Source of the DNA: Weissella confusa
Lineage (GTDB): Bacteria; Bacillota; Bacilli; Lactobacillales; Lactobacillaceae
Length of the DNA: 64,000 nucleotides
Direction: 5' to 3'
Assembly (NCBI GenBank): GCA_014332815.1
Contig: JACSZT010000005.1
Location: 39,994 to 103,993 of the forward strand
Shown piece by piece: positions 42,568 to 52,969 of this stretch. The first letter of the stretch is position 1; each line of letters begins with the position of its first letter. The notes below the pieces were generated by a model. It was not told the origin of the DNA, ran no database searches, and was given only the letters and a program-made list of their open reading frames with translations. The position numbers were made by a program, and so were the translations under genes.

Positions 42568-43299
42568 TTACTTTTTCATAGAATTTACAAGACGTCGCTT
42601 TGTACGGCGGAACGTCGTTGACATGAAGCTCGTGTGCAATTCAATCAACGTCAAAATAACAAGCAATGTCACCGTTCCAATGACTGAAAACCATGTCCCC
42701 GTCATATCAATCAATGAACGTTCGTCACGGCTAGCCAATGAAATTGAAGAGGCCTTCACAACCTCTTCCTCTGACAAAGCTTCGCTAATCAAATCGAAGT
42801 CTGCCATACCAATCATTTGTTGCAACGTAAATGGGTCGTTCAACGATTGGAATTCGTGCAAGTTTTCTTGCAATTGATCTTCTTCACTCTTCAAACGATC
42901 TTCCCAACCATCACGGTCGTTATCAAAAATCGTTAGCAAACGAATCTCGTGAATCAAAAAGATGTAATCAGCGACATATTGGTAGGCGGCTTGTTCTAGA
43001 GACAACAAACCTTGTGCCATTTGTCCTTGGTGATCGCTCAATTGATGGGTTGCCTTCTTCAAAGCATCTACGACATCAGCTTGTGCCTTAAAGCGATCGC
43101 GCATACTATCGACCTTCCCCAATGCGGTCGTGTATGCCGTATACATTTCTTCATTATCAGGCGTATCCGCCATCGGTACAGCAGACGTTTGTGCGTTTGT
43201 ATCAAACACTTTCGTCTCTTCCCCATATGCTGTTACTTGCATGCCTAGTGCGACAATAAATGTCACAACTGCCATACCAACCTTTTGCCACTTTTTCAT
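42568..43299 (-). CDS. Secreted, C-terminally membrane-anchored protein of unknown function
   Basis: 243 aa from MKKWQKVGMAVVTFIVALG, a signal peptide with probable cleavage after TAYG. Extracellular helical region (about 30-190) with coiled-coil character (DRLKSEEDQLQENLHEFQ), then one membrane helix (WFSVIGTVTLLVILTLIELH) and a basic cytoplasmic tail RRTKRRLVNSMKK. Topology is clear; function is not. ATGs 9 and 18 nt upstream are alternatives. Confidence 0.65.
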   Translation of the reverse strand: MKKWQKVGMAVVTFIVALGMQVTAYGEETKVFDTNAQTSAVPMADTPDNEEMYTAYTTALGKVDSMRDRFKAQADVVDALKKATHQLSDHQGQMAQGLLSLEQAAYQYVADYIFLIHEIRLLTIFDNDRDGWEDRLKSEEDQLQENLHEFQSLNDPFTLQQMIGMADFDLISEALSEEEVVKASSISLASRDERSLIDMTGTWFSVIGTVTLLVILTLIELHTSFMSTTFRRTKRRLVNSMKK

Positions 43300-43414
43300 A
43301 ACATTCATGCCTTCCATTTCTCTCTTGTAAAAGAATAGCAAGACATTTTAGATTTATTTGGCTTAATTTATGACGAAATTCCAGAAAATGTGAATTTTTA
43401 TTGTAGAGCATCCC

Positions 43415-43453
43415 AAAACAAAACGCACCTGGCCTCACTGAACCAGATGCGTT
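43415..43453 (-). terminator. Terminator after the 70-aa membrane protein
   Basis: AACGCATCTGG/CCAGGTGCGTT stem with TTGTTTT tail on the minus strand. Confidence 0.7.
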
Positions 43454-43464
43454 AGAAACGTTGC

Positions 43465-43677
43465 TTATTTTTGTAAAACAATTCGGTGTGCTTGACTAGC
43501 GTTCGCACCACTTAAACGAGCTAATGCATAACGCGCCACACGCCCCAATCCTCGTAGCACGTGCACACCACGCAAATCCCAAATGAAATCAATCGCAGTT
43601 GCTAACGTTACTAAGATCAACCATGCAATCGCCATCAAAATCCCCAAAACAAATACTCCATTCCATGCTGCAATCAT
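43465..43677 (-). CDS. Small membrane protein, 70 aa
   Basis: MIAAWNGVFVLGILMAIAWLILVTLATAIDFIWDLRG: one long or two short membrane helices, then a basic tail ending ASQAHRIVLQK. GGGAGG before the ATG. Its upstream region contains one of the TTAGGTTT motifs shared with the XRE gene. Unknown function. Confidence 0.6.
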   Translation of the reverse strand: MIAAWNGVFVLGILMAIAWLILVTLATAIDFIWDLRGVHVLRGLGRVARYALARLSGANASQAHRIVLQK

Positions 43678-43698
43678 AACATTACCTCCCGCGATTAA

Positions 43699-43806
43699 TT
43701 TAAACCTAACTGTCATTGTTAATTAAAGTCCTAAACGTCTATCGCTTAGGACATAATTTATTATATATTAGGTTTTAGCTAATTTCAACCCTAAAGTTAG
43801 GTTTTA
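43699..43806. promoter_or_regulatory. Cluster of TTAGGTTT-type operator motifs
   Basis: TTAGGTTTAAA (reverse strand, 43699-43709), TTAGGTTTTA at 43768-43777 and again at 43797-43806, plus an inverted repeat GTCCTAA/TTAGGAC at 43729-43753. A fourth TTAGGTTTAA occurs at 44931-44940 upstream of the XRE gene. Shared sites suggest one regulator acting on these promoters. Confidence 0.55.
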
Positions 43807-43807
43807 A

Positions 43808-43987
43808 TTAACGGTAACTAATACGGTCCATTGGGTGGGCTGCATTAAAGGCATTAATAATCTCAAGCATGTCTCGACGAGTCGCACCCTTTTGGGCGTA
43901 CTTAACCGCTTTTTGCTTATCTTTTGAGACATTTGATAGTGTTGATTGAAAATGCATACCGTTACGTTGGTTAGATGGTAAAGCCAT
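43808..43987 (-). CDS. Small protein, 59 aa
   Basis: MALPSNQRNGMHFQSTLSNVSKDKQKAVKYAQKG..., basic and helical, ending HPMDRISYR. AAGGAAT lies before the ATG. Directly downstream of the ImmA-like gene, 23 nt apart, so likely in the same operon. No known domain. Confidence 0.6.
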   Translation of the reverse strand: MALPSNQRNGMHFQSTLSNVSKDKQKAVKYAQKGATRRDMLEIINAFNAAHPMDRISYR

Positions 43988-44010
43988 AATCGATTCCTTC
44001 TTTCAACATG

Positions 44011-44469
44011 TTAGCCAGGTAGTAATCCACGACGCTGATAATAATTAACCGTCTCATCAGCAAAGTCACTTGGATACCCCAAATGTTCTTCTAACATCCA
44101 AGCTGCAAATGGTTCATCTGAGTGTTGACGGGCAATACGCATTAACTCTTCCTCCGAAGTCATGTAGGCAATGACTTCTTCACGTGCGTTAACCTCATTA
44201 TTATGAGCACGGACAGCATCATAGTCCAAGTGGTCCCCTAAGTCAGAAATAGCGTGATGATACTCTTCGACCAGCGTACGCGCTTTATCAAACGTATCTA
44301 ATTCACGATCAATAAAGATATAGGCCTTGTTCCCCTTTAGGTAGGCAACACCGTCTAATCCCGAATTTTCTTTTAATGGCATCGTATCTAGAATGATAGG
44401 TTCTAACCCGTGTCGCGTTAAATCATCCTCTACGCGCATTAATAGATCATCGTAATCATTACTTCGCAT
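44011..44469 (-). CDS. ImmA/IrrE-like metallopeptidase
   Basis: 152 aa from MRSNDYDDLLM. ARTLVEEYHHAISDLGDH carries the E-E-x-x-H-H zinc motif of phage-type ImmA proteins, with downstream Glu in REEVIAYM. Overlaps the XRE gene by 11 nt. It probably cleaves the XRE partner in response to stress. Outside the prophage, so a chromosomal or remnant regulatory pair. Confidence 0.78.
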   Translation of the reverse strand: MRSNDYDDLLMRVEDDLTRHGLEPIILDTMPLKENSGLDGVAYLKGNKAYIFIDRELDTFDKARTLVEEYHHAISDLGDHLDYDAVRAHNNEVNAREEVIAYMTSEEELMRIARQHSDEPFAAWMLEEHLGYPSDFADETVNYYQRRGLLPG

Positions 44470-44842
44470 TGCGATCCTCGTAGTCAGCAATCAATCCTTC
44501 AATATACGCTTTGGCACGGTCGATAACACGGTGACGATCTTCGTCTGGTAGCCCTGAAATATCCAAGCCCCAGTGTGCTGCCATCAAAACTGGTTCATCA
44601 GTTGCAACGGCCGTTGAAACCTTATCTGGGTCTTCGACTAGGTCTGACTTTGACACACCAAAGTATTCAGCCATTGCTTCAATCTTATCGATGCGTGGGT
44701 ACGTCTTACCGTTTGACCAGTCAGAAATTGTTGCCGTTGACACACCAACGATTTCAGCCAAACGGGCCGCTGTAATTTCTCGTTGCTTGATTAGGCGCTT
44801 AATGTTTCGCCCCATAATCTCCTTACCTTCTGATGATGCCAT
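44459..44842 (-). CDS. XRE-family repressor paired with ImmA
   Basis: 127 aa from MASSEGKEIMGRNIKRLIKQ. N-terminal helix-turn-helix ITAARLAEIVGVSTATISDWSNGKTYPR, then YFGVSKSDLVEDPDK and a C-terminal helical part without peptidase residues. AAAAGGTG before the ATG. Own promoter has TATAAT at about 44899-44904 (minus strand) with a TTAGGTTTAA motif upstream. Confidence 0.82.
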   Translation of the reverse strand: MASSEGKEIMGRNIKRLIKQREITAARLAEIVGVSTATISDWSNGKTYPRIDKIEAMAEYFGVSKSDLVEDPDKVSTAVATDEPVLMAAHWGLDISGLPDEDRHRVIDRAKAYIEGLIADYEDRNAK

Positions 44843-44996
44843 AATTTTCACCTTTTTCTTGTTTGTGTTTTTAATGTTTATTTCAGTCTTATAGGTATTA
44901 TATTAAAGGTAAACTTAACAAAATGCAAGGTTAAACCTAATCTTTTTTATGCTATTGCGCGCTATAAAACAATTGGGCTATACTAAATAACGTATT

Positions 44997-45068
44997 GGAC
45001 TTGTAGTGTAATGGATATCACGTCGGATTCCGGTTCCGGAGATGAGGGTTCGATTCCCTCCAAGTTCA
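44997..45068 (+). tRNA. tRNA-Arg (CCG)
   Basis: Acceptor GGACTTG/CAAGTTC, anticodon stem TCGGA/TCCGG with loop TTCCGGT, so anticodon CCG, and T arm AGGG-TTCGATT-CCCT. No encoded CCA. Confidence 0.93.
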
Positions 45069-45079
45069 TCATGCATGCT

Positions 45080-45113
45080 AAAAAGACCGAGATTTAAAAT
45101 CTCGGTCTTTTTT
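45080..45113. terminator. Bidirectional terminator after tRNA-Arg
   Basis: AAGACCGAGATT/AATCTCGGTCTT with flanking A- and T-runs; also ends the nuclease gene from the other side. Confidence 0.8.
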
Positions 45114-45126
45114 CTATTTCTATATA

Positions 45127-45978
45127 TTACTTAGCTACCTTCGCGTAACCGGTGCTGTAGTTAATCACAACTCCTGGCTCCACATTAGGAACAAATACGT
45201 TAAACTCTAGTGATCCGTCTGATGACTTGGCCTCCAAGTGTGAACCAGATGGTACCAAGTTATCACCATCGTAAACCGGCGTTACACGGTAACGAACCGT
45301 CTTACGATTATCTTGTGCGCGTCGAACTTGGGTCTCGTAATAGTTTTGACCCGTGTTGCTGTCATTCCCATTTGAGGCTTGGTTAGCCCACGCCGTTTGT
45401 GCGGTAATGTTTTGTGGGTTTGCTTCAGAAGCATCAAAACCACGAACACTTCCAGCCAACGCGTAACCAATTGAATGTCCACGGTTATAGAGCATCTTGT
45501 AGTTACCACCAATTGATAGTTGGTGCCACCCAACTGGTTGCATTTGGCGGCTGTTACCCGTCTGGTCACGTGATTGATATTGGCGACTCGCCTTTGTTAG
45601 TAGCGCATTGGCAACGCCGGCACGTCCCAAGGAATCTTGCTTAGCAAGTTGCACGTATGGTGCTGAACTTACTTTAGCGTTCAAATCAGTTTTATTATCG
45701 TTAAGAATAAACGCACCGTTACCATTAAAACGCACGCTATTCGTGCCCAATTGCTTCACCACATTGGCAGTCAAAACCGATGATGCCAATGACTCATTTG
45801 GGTGCTCATCTGATGTGCTACCGTAATTAACCTTCGCATCAGACTTTACACTGGATTGTGCATAATTTGTCTTCGTTACTTGTGTGCCATTGTTATCCTT
45901 TAGAACGGTTTGTTGCAAAGCAAAAACACCTAATGCAATCACAACACCTGCTACAGATACTTGTCGCTTACGTCCCAT
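45127..45978 (-). CDS. Secreted DNA/RNA non-specific endonuclease
   Basis: 283 aa. N-terminal membrane/signal segment (VSVAGVVIALGVFALQQ), a Ser/Asn-rich region, then the beta-beta-alpha-metal nuclease core NRGHSIGYALAG with the catalytic His, NPQNITAQTAWANQ and VRYRVTPVYDGDNLVPSG. EndA/streptodornase-like. Likely cell-surface DNA degradation for nutrition or competence. Confidence 0.85.
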   Translation of the reverse strand: MGRKRQVSVAGVVIALGVFALQQTVLKDNNGTQVTKTNYAQSSVKSDAKVNYGSTSDEHPNESLASSVLTANVVKQLGTNSVRFNGNGAFILNDNKTDLNAKVSSAPYVQLAKQDSLGRAGVANALLTKASRQYQSRDQTGNSRQMQPVGWHQLSIGGNYKMLYNRGHSIGYALAGSVRGFDASEANPQNITAQTAWANQASNGNDSNTGQNYYETQVRRAQDNRKTVRYRVTPVYDGDNLVPSGSHLEAKSSDGSLEFNVFVPNVEPGVVINYSTGYAKVAK

Positions 45979-46116
45979 GTCAAAAACTCCTTCTCTTATA
46001 TCCCTGAGATATTATTATACCAGTAAGTTCTACTTAATATTGTCTTTGAACTGTCAAAACTTGCATGTTATCTGGTATTATTAGGGCAATCAATAAATAC
46101 AAACGAGGATGTCATT

Positions 46117-46509
46117 ATGACGAACAAGAACTTGATTGCAAAGCAAGAATTGTCACACCCTGCCGACTGGAAGCCTGAAGCTGCCCACGCCGACGTACGT
46201 GCACAAATTGAGGATGCCATCGCCAAGCGTTTGACGGAAATCATCGCAACTGTTGCCGATTTCGGTTTCGAATCAGCGACGGTCAACCTACACGACTTGC
46301 AAGACTTCGTGCGTGATGTCGTAATTGGTCACTACCAATTCCATTTCCGCAAGAACCCTGCTTTGCGTGAACAACTTGTTTTGGCAAACGAAATGCCACT
46401 TTCAGTTTTCAACACGCTCGTTCAAAGCGGCGTCGCTGATATTTTGGATAACTCAGATTTCGAATACTCATTCCACACTGACGGTGAAGTTCAAATTTTC
46501 TGGAACTAA
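46117..46509 (+). CDS. Hypothetical protein, 130 aa
   Basis: MTNKNLIAKQELSHPADWKPEAAHADVRAQIEDAIAKRL..., soluble, helical with a beta C-terminus (FEYSFHTDGEVQIFW). CGAGGATGTCATT before the ATG and a clear terminator after the stop show an independent gene. No family recognised. Confidence 0.75.
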   Translation: MTNKNLIAKQELSHPADWKPEAAHADVRAQIEDAIAKRLTEIIATVADFGFESATVNLHDLQDFVRDVVIGHYQFHFRKNPALREQLVLANEMPLSVFNTLVQSGVADILDNSDFEYSFHTDGEVQIFWN

Positions 46510-46513
46510 ACTT

Positions 46514-46556
46514 AAAAAGGCGTGAACAAACAGATTGTTTGTTCACGCCTTTTTTA
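46514..46556. terminator. Bidirectional terminator
   Basis: AAAAGGCGTGAACAAAC/GTTTGTTCACGCCTTTT long stem between converging genes. Confidence 0.85.
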
Positions 46557-47396
46557 TTTCCGATTGCCCGGAACGTCTTGATTCTTAGGTAACACATACT
46601 GCTGTATCAAGTCGACAATTTGTTGATTTTGTGGCAAATCAGAATGCTGGGCATCATCCCCAGTCACCGTGATTTCTGTAAAATGGGCGACCTGTTTTTG
46701 GAAAATAAATTTTCCAGTCTGCACTGACTGTTCTGGCACGATGCCATCATCGTCATAGGTTTCAGTTCCCATAATCGAGTATACCGTTAAGTCACTCGGC
46801 AACTTTTCGCGTCCCTTAATGAAGTCTTGTAACATTTGCGTACGATTCTTAGGGTTCGTTTCCTCAAAGTTATACGGTGTTCCGATGGTCATTAACACTT
46901 GAACGTGCTGTGTATCACTGTCATAGTACTTTTCCAAAAAACGGGTCCAAATCAACCCACCATTTGAGTGGCCAATGGCTTGGAATTGTCGAAACCGATA
47001 TTTCTTCTGTAACATCTGCAAAGCTTCATTGAACCAGTTGGCTTGCTTTTTAATATTGCTATAACCATCGTGATTATTCTCAAACGCAATCACGAAATAC
47101 GGTGCTAGATCACCGTTACGCACTTTACCGGTTGTGACCATTGAATTATCAGTCTTAACCGTCACCTTTACAAGACTGTGCTTGTTGTTTCCCTTATTCA
47201 GTTGATTAATCAGTTGATCAAATCGATTCTGTGATGCGGATGATCCTGGAATTAAAATTGTGGGCGTCATGCGTGAGTTGAAGATTCGTTGATTCGTCGT
47301 CGTTTTACTTTGACTCCAACGTAGACCAACAATCGCCATCGTAATCAAGAGGACACTCAACAGCCCTAGTATTAACATTAACCAGCGTCTACGCAT
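46554..47396 (-). CDS. DUF915-type alpha/beta hydrolase, membrane-anchored
   Basis: 280 aa from MRRRWLMLILGLLSVLLITMA, one signal-anchor helix. ILIPGSSASQNRF oxyanion region, nucleophile elbow GHSNGG, Asp region YDDDGIVPEQS and His in DAQHSDLPQN complete an esterase triad. Faces the outside. Start overlaps the stop of the upstream membrane protein gene, with GGGAGG 7 nt before. Confidence 0.85.
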   Translation of the reverse strand: MRRRWLMLILGLLSVLLITMAIVGLRWSQSKTTTNQRIFNSRMTPTILIPGSSASQNRFDQLINQLNKGNNKHSLVKVTVKTDNSMVTTGKVRNGDLAPYFVIAFENNHDGYSNIKKQANWFNEALQMLQKKYRFRQFQAIGHSNGGLIWTRFLEKYYDSDTQHVQVLMTIGTPYNFEETNPKNRTQMLQDFIKGREKLPSDLTVYSIMGTETYDDDGIVPEQSVQTGKFIFQKQVAHFTEITVTGDDAQHSDLPQNQQIVDLIQQYVLPKNQDVPGNRK

Positions 47397-48531
47397 AGGC
47401 GACCTCCCCACTCTTATGTAGTTCTTGTACAACACGCCAGAAGATAACCACATCAAGCGCTAATAAACCAATCATGACAAGAACATACAACAACATATTA
47501 TGTGATGCCAAACCACCAAATAGAATTGTCGGCGTACCTGATGGCACCCAGTACACAGCTGGCGCAAGATGAAGCGCTAATAATAGCGCACCAATGCCAA
47601 GGTTAACCGTGGACGCCATGAGCATTGTCTTTAGAACTCGCCAGTTCCACATAATTGGTAGCACAAACGCGAGCGCCCACCATTGGTCAAAGAACGTTGG
47701 AATAATGGTTAAAATCAATAGCACTGGCAACGCCTTATTCCGGGCTTGAATCAAGTATGTGATTAACAACGCCAACATCAAGCCCGCCCCACCAAACCAC
47801 ACAAATGCGGATAGTGGGTATAACGAGAACACATGCGGAATCGTCTGATGTTGCAAGGCAGCCACCAAGTTTTCGTTCGCAGCCGTCGCTGAAATATCAG
47901 GTCGAATAACACCAGCAACAGCGTTTAACCCAAACCAGTTACCCAAGACAGCTATTAGAACCCACAACCAAGTTTGCCATAACTCAGTTGAACCATCTCC
48001 AATCAAAGCAACTAAACCTTGTTGTAGCAAGCCAAACAAAGATAATTTCAGCCAGCTATGTAGCGTCACGGCATATGCACCAATGAGTAGCGTGACTAAA
48101 ATCGCCACAAGATACTGATGCCTGGGCTTAACCGATTGAATCGGTACCATAATGGCAAACACCATCAAAGGTAACATAGCAAGATTCATTAAACTTGCTG
48201 TCGTATTCAGCATTTGCCAACTCACTAATGTCACCAGGGTTAGCAAAATCGTTTGTTGATGGCCTTGAAATTCATCCTGTAATCGTTTTTGAATGGCAAG
48301 AACGATGACCAACACGCCCATGATTTGGAAGCCTTTATCTAAAAACAGCGTCATAACACGATTAATCTCGCCAAACGACGACATGATATGACGACCATAA
48401 CCAAGTGTGACCGCAAAATAACCATCTGGTCGCAGGAATAATTGTTGCATCAAATACAACCAGGTTAACACCAATACAAGTGGCAGCATTTGTTGCATAG
48501 CACGCCGGACAGCTTGCATATTTTCTCTCAT
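47389..48531 (-). CDS. EIIC-like membrane protein, possibly degenerate PTS permease
   Basis: 380 aa from MRENMQAVRRAMQQ, about ten membrane helices. The layout resembles cellobiose/lichenan PTS EIIC: a GLNAVAGVIRPDISATAANENLVAAL segment, then FVWFGGAGLMLALLITYLIQARNKALP and a VPSGTPTILFGGLAS segment. The conserved substrate loop (usually NEP-containing) reads TFFDQWWALAFVLP. No EIIA or EIIB nearby. May have lost PTS function and work with the DUF915 hydrolase. Family assignment is from visible pattern only. Confidence 0.55.
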   Translation of the reverse strand: MRENMQAVRRAMQQMLPLVLVLTWLYLMQQLFLRPDGYFAVTLGYGRHIMSSFGEINRVMTLFLDKGFQIMGVLVIVLAIQKRLQDEFQGHQQTILLTLVTLVSWQMLNTTASLMNLAMLPLMVFAIMVPIQSVKPRHQYLVAILVTLLIGAYAVTLHSWLKLSLFGLLQQGLVALIGDGSTELWQTWLWVLIAVLGNWFGLNAVAGVIRPDISATAANENLVAALQHQTIPHVFSLYPLSAFVWFGGAGLMLALLITYLIQARNKALPVLLILTIIPTFFDQWWALAFVLPIMWNWRVLKTMLMASTVNLGIGALLLALHLAPAVYWVPSGTPTILFGGLASHNMLLYVLVMIGLLALDVVIFWRVVQELHKSGEVAYA

Positions 48532-48649
48532 GCTCCTCCCATCCTTTCGTTTAACTAGGAATGTTGTCATTATAAGTGGTCAAAAAATGGCGATTAGACA
48601 TCATATCTAATCGCCATTATTCTACCACCACGGCTTTCATTAATGCTTA

Positions 48650-49912
48650 TTACTTAAAAGAATCAACATTTTTCGCCGTGGTCCAATCTTCATCGAAGAA
48701 TTGGTCATTCATATCATACGTTGGTGTCTTGCTTGGCGTTGTTAAGAAGTGGTTTACTTCCTTGTCCATTGCTAACCAACCACGCCAACCTAAGTGAATG
48801 GTATCTTGCATAAAGTGTGCCTTCCCACCATCCTGTGAGAAGTCCGCAATATTCGTAAAGCCTTGTGAGGTCAATTGGTAACGAATTTTTGCTACCGCAT
48901 CTTGATACATGTTCATATCAAGTCCTGTATACTTAGCCCACTTTTCATTAACTGGTGGAATCACAAACAGAACATTTGTCTTCGTCTTAGCAAATTGTTG
49001 CAAAGCCAACTCAAAGTCCCCATATTCAGGTGAACTTGTGTAATCAAATGACTTTTGTGACCCTGCTAACTGCTTAACGTGCTTGGCAACACGTTGCTTA
49101 TAAAACGCATTATCAATACCGAATTGGTTATTTGTCGTACGCTTAGCGGCCAGCTTATCAGCTAACGCATCAAGCTTTTGATTGTCATAGGGTTGTGGCA
49201 AAAGCTTCGTCTTAGGCAAAATCTTCTTTTCGTAGTTATTACCCAATTGGAAGTCCGCAAACAACGCATCTTGATGATTGATGAAGTCTAATCGAACAGC
49301 AATCATTTTCTGATCACCACTAGATAGCTTTTCACCCTTTGCAATCTTCTTCAAGTAACCTGTCAACGCGCTCGAAACGTTCATTTGTAGCAAACGCTTG
49401 GCCGCGTATCGATCAGTTGGTGTGTCACCAGCTGTTTTTAGCCAAGTCAACGCTTGTGCCTGACTGAAGTAGTACTTGAACGCAGCTGGATCCTCGCCTT
49501 GCTTCACAAACCATTGTGGTGAAATCACATAAACAGCTTGCTTACCTTGCATTTGCTTGCTAATTTGTTGCATACCGAAGTATTGCGTCAAAGATTGCGC
49601 CCCACGTTGTCCAAGCAAAAATGGTCGATAGTCACGATCATAAGCTTGGGCCAGCACTGACGGGTGCAAAGAATCCATACGGCTCCACTCACTCGAACCA
49701 AAGAATGGTACAAAACGGTGATTTGGATCCGTCAAGGCACGTTGCTTCAACGTTTGATTTTTAAAAACTGTCGGTGTCAAGGCATTGGCAGCGCGCTGCT
49801 CATCTTGAAAATTGTGTTTGTTGGTTGACATGGGTGCCAACTCAATCACCGCAACGACAAGTACAAAAGCTAGAATGACAGGACCAAAGATCAGTCCTAA
49901 TCGCTTAAGCAT
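48650..49912 (-). CDS. dltD: D-alanyl-lipoteichoic acid biosynthesis protein DltD
   Basis: 420 aa from [20 protein letters not shown]. One N-terminal membrane helix, then an SGNH-like extracellular domain with [10 protein letters not shown] (Ser), and [10 protein letters not shown] at the C-terminus (Asp/His). Transfers D-Ala to teichoic acids outside the membrane. Overlaps dltC by 8 nt. Confidence 0.94.
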   Translation of the reverse strand: MLKRLGLIFGPVILAFVLVVAVIELAPMSTNKHNFQDEQRAANALTPTVFKNQTLKQRALTDPNHRFVPFFGSSEWSRMDSLHPSVLAQAYDRDYRPFLLGQRGAQSLTQYFGMQQISKQMQGKQAVYVISPQWFVKQGEDPAAFKYYFSQAQALTWLKTAGDTPTDRYAAKRLLQMNVSSALTGYLKKIAKGEKLSSGDQKMIAVRLDFINHQDALFADFQLGNNYEKKILPKTKLLPQPYDNQKLDALADKLAAKRTTNNQFGIDNAFYKQRVAKHVKQLAGSQKSFDYTSSPEYGDFELALQQFAKTKTNVLFVIPPVNEKWAKYTGLDMNMYQDAVAKIRYQLTSQGFTNIADFSQDGGKAHFMQDTIHLGWRGWLAMDKEVNHFLTTPSKTPTYDMNDQFFDEDWTTAKNVDSFK

Positions 49913-50144
49913 TGCGCAACTCCTCGATACCTTCAATAATCTTGTTTGCAGTATTCCAGTCGTCACGACCCATTTCTGAAACCGGCACCTTAATGTTGAA
50001 CTTTGATTCGATTTCTAGCACAAGCTCAACCGTTCCCATTGAATCCATGATACCGGCATCAAACAAATCTTCATCCATCATGTCGGAAACATCTTCCAAG
50101 AACAAATCGTTAATCATGGCAATCAATTCTGCTTTTACATCCAT
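49905..50144 (-). CDS. dltC: D-alanine--poly(phosphoribitol) ligase carrier protein DltC
   Basis: 79 aa acyl carrier protein; the phosphopantetheine serine lies in [17 protein letters not shown]. Carries D-Ala from DltA to DltB. Short gap of 30 nt after dltB. Confidence 0.95.
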   Translation of the reverse strand: MDVKAELIAMINDLFLEDVSDMMDEDLFDAGIMDSMGTVELVLEIESKFNIKVPVSEMGRDDWNTANKIIEGIEELRNA

Positions 50145-50174
50145 TTTTATTTACCCCATTTTAAACTGTAACTG

Positions 50175-51401
50175 TTAGTGTTGGTGGAACCAAAGTTGGT
50201 TCAAGAACCCTGAGAACAACAAGAAACTCAACATCACGACATTAAACGTGAAGAAGATGGCAAATGCCTCGGTAAACTTGTTGTGTGGCACCTGGCCCTT
50301 GTGGCGCTTCTTGTAACGTAACCACCAGTCATTTACGACCAAGGCAACACCGTGGAACACACCATAAGAAATGTAGTACCAAGTTACACCGTGCCAGAAT
50401 CCCATAATCGTCATATTGATGATGTAGGCAACTCCTGATGTGACATTACGGTTCTTAAAGACTTTGTTGCGCATCAGAACCATGACCAAACGCATGAAGA
50501 TATAGTCACGGAACCAAAAACTCAATGACATGTGCCAGCGGTTCCAGAAGTCTTTAAGATTCTTCGCCATAAATGGCTTATCAAAGTTAATCGGCGTTTC
50601 GATTCCCATCATGTATGAAATGGCGACGGCAAACAATGAATACCCCGCAAAGTCAAAGAACAAATCGAATCCGTATGCGTACATAACGCCTAACGTAGGT
50701 AGATTGAACAGTCCACCAACACGTAGCGCTTGTTGCTCCAAAGGTGGCAACAACAATGACCCAAAAATATAAGCCAAAACAAACTTGTACAAGAATCCCA
50801 AGAACAAGTACTTAACCGCTTTTTCAAGCATTCCTAAATACTTTTCGCGGTCAGGTACATTTTCATAATCTTCATTAAAGCGACGGTAGCGATCAATAGG
50901 TCCTGATGACAAGGTTGGCATGAACAACATAAATCGCATGAATTGCGGCAATGTAAATTCCTTCAGCACCCCATCACGAATTTCCATAATCATGCCGACT
51001 GAGCGGAACATCAAATATGAAATACCCAAAAATCCAAGCAAAGAATTTTGACCGTTATCGATGGCCGGCGTGATTTTTACAATCGCCAATGGCAAGATGT
51101 CTAACAAGACGGCCCCGTAGAACACCCACTTGTTATCGGCTCGCTTGCGATACGCTGCATAACCAAACACCATCACCATTTGCCAAATAATGTAGCCAAT
51201 CAACGCGATGAACTGTTGCCAGTGTGTCCCAGCAAACATCAACACGATGAATGCTAATGACACTAGGCCTTCGTACCACTTAATTCGCTTACCATACAGC
51301 ATGGCAATCACAATTGGCACTAACGCCAAAACTAAGTACCCAAAGTATTGTGGATCACCATATGGCTGCCAATTTGGCAATGCTTTAAGCCAATCCATCA
51401 T
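50175..51401 (-). CDS. dltB: D-alanyl transfer protein DltB (MBOAT)
   Basis: 408 aa, about 11-12 membrane helices. MBOAT core with [18 protein letters not shown] and the conserved catalytic His in [15 protein letters not shown]. Moves D-Ala across the membrane. Overlaps dltA by ATGA. Confidence 0.95.
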   Translation of the reverse strand: MMDWLKALPNWQPYGDPQYFGYLVLALVPIVIAMLYGKRIKWYEGLVSLAFIVLMFAGTHWQQFIALIGYIIWQMVMVFGYAAYRKRADNKWVFYGAVLLDILPLAIVKITPAIDNGQNSLLGFLGISYLMFRSVGMIMEIRDGVLKEFTLPQFMRFMLFMPTLSSGPIDRYRRFNEDYENVPDREKYLGMLEKAVKYLFLGFLYKFVLAYIFGSLLLPPLEQQALRVGGLFNLPTLGVMYAYGFDLFFDFAGYSLFAVAISYMMGIETPINFDKPFMAKNLKDFWNRWHMSLSFWFRDYIFMRLVMVLMRNKVFKNRNVTSGVAYIINMTIMGFWHGVTWYYISYGVFHGVALVVNDWWLRYKKRHKGQVPHNKFTEAFAIFFTFNVVMLSFLLFSGFLNQLWFHQH

Positions 51402-52939
51402 CGATTGTTAACCTCAGCAATCAAAGCCTTGATGTTAATCTTACCGTTTGGCGTAATTGGCAAGTCATCACGGTACAAGAAACGTGATGGCATCATGTAA
51501 GGCATCATATCGTCCTTCAAGTCTTCCTTGATGGCCTTCGTCAATTGCAAATCCTTTTCGAATTGCTCACGGACACCTGGCTTTACAACAACGTATGCCA
51601 ACAAGTTTTGCACCTTGTGTTGATCGTTATAACGTGGCACAGCCACCGCTGACTCCACATATTGTGACAAGTTCAAAACGTGAGAAACTTCTTCCAACTC
51701 AATACGGTAACCGTTGAACTTGATTTGGAAGTCCAAACGACCGCCGTAGTGCAACATACCATCTTCGTCAAAGAAGCCGAGGTCACCAGTGTGGTACGCT
51801 GGTTGACCATCTAATTCAAAGAAGGCAGCGGCTGTCTTTTCAGGGTTGTTCAAGTATCCCTTTGACACAGCTGGACCTGAGACGATGATTTCTCCTTGCT
51901 CACCAACTGGCAACTTGTTGCCTTCTTCGTCCATAACAAAGGTTGGTGAATCAGGCTTTGGGAAACCAATTGGCAAACGCTCAGCCTTTTCAATCATTGC
52001 TGGCGTAATCGCCACAGCTGACAAAGCAACCGTTGCTTCCGTTGGTCCATAAGCATTCACAATGCGTGCTTCTGGGAAGCGCTCGTGCAACTTTGCTGCT
52101 GTGCTTACCGTTAGCTCTTCACCATCGAAGTAGAAGTACTTAATTTGTGGCATCTTTTCAGCCGTAAAGTCTTCTGACAACATGGCCATGTCCGCAAATG
52201 ATGGCGTTGACGTCCAAACTTGAATTGGCAAATCCGGCAAAACTGCGAACAACTCCTTGAAGTTCTCGGTTACGTGCTTTGGTAGCGCGTATAACGTACC
52301 ACCCATTGCTAACGTTGGTGCCCAATACATCACTGACAAGTCAAATGAGTATGGTGGTTGCGCCAACATTTGTGGTTGCTCTGGCACTGAGAAATCATCC
52401 GTGTTTAGCATCCAGTTCGTGTATGACAACAAGTTGTTGTGTGAAATTTGCACACCCTTTGGCAATCCCGTTGTTCCTGAAGTAAAGATAATGTAGTAAT
52501 TATCATCTCCTTCAACAGCGTGCGTCATCTCATATGAGGCACCTGACTTAAAGGCTGTTTGTAGTTGATAGATATCAATAACTGGCACATCTGCAATCTC
52601 AATTGGCAACGGATCAACCGCAATCACCAAGCTTGGCTTTCCAATTGACAAAATGTTTAGCAAACGCTCATTGGCTGAGTTAACATCAACCGGTGCATAT
52701 GCGTGGCCTGACTTGCTCAAACCAACAAAAGTTGCCAACATTTCATATTCTTGACCACCAAACACCATAACCAATGACTTGTCTGGTAAATCAAGCGAAT
52801 CAACATACGCTGCCAATCCATCTGAGTCGCGCTTCAAATCAGCATATGAGTGCGTCTCACCTAGCACATTGTAGACAGCCATATCTGGTTGTGTTTGTGC
52901 GTATCCATCAATCGTCTTCAACATGTTCGTAACTTGCAT
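51398..52939 (-). CDS. dltA: D-alanine--carrier protein ligase DltA
   Basis: 513 aa adenylate-forming enzyme. [16 protein letters not shown]-loop-like motif, [26 protein letters not shown] and the C-terminal catalytic Lys in NGKINIKAL. Activates D-Ala and loads DltC. GGGGG lies 9 nt before the ATG; an internal ATG at codon 6 is an alternative. Confidence 0.95.
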   Translation of the reverse strand: MQVTNMLKTIDGYAQTQPDMAVYNVLGETHSYADLKRDSDGLAAYVDSLDLPDKSLVMVFGGQEYEMLATFVGLSKSGHAYAPVDVNSANERLLNILSIGKPSLVIAVDPLPIEIADVPVIDIYQLQTAFKSGASYEMTHAVEGDDNYYIIFTSGTTGLPKGVQISHNNLLSYTNWMLNTDDFSVPEQPQMLAQPPYSFDLSVMYWAPTLAMGGTLYALPKHVTENFKELFAVLPDLPIQVWTSTPSFADMAMLSEDFTAEKMPQIKYFYFDGEELTVSTAAKLHERFPEARIVNAYGPTEATVALSAVAITPAMIEKAERLPIGFPKPDSPTFVMDEEGNKLPVGEQGEIIVSGPAVSKGYLNNPEKTAAAFFELDGQPAYHTGDLGFFDEDGMLHYGGRLDFQIKFNGYRIELEEVSHVLNLSQYVESAVAVPRYNDQHKVQNLLAYVVVKPGVREQFEKDLQLTKAIKEDLKDDMMPYMMPSRFLYRDDLPITPNGKINIKALIAEVNNR

Positions 52940-52969
52940 GTTACTAAGCCCCCAATAAATCTCTTATCT

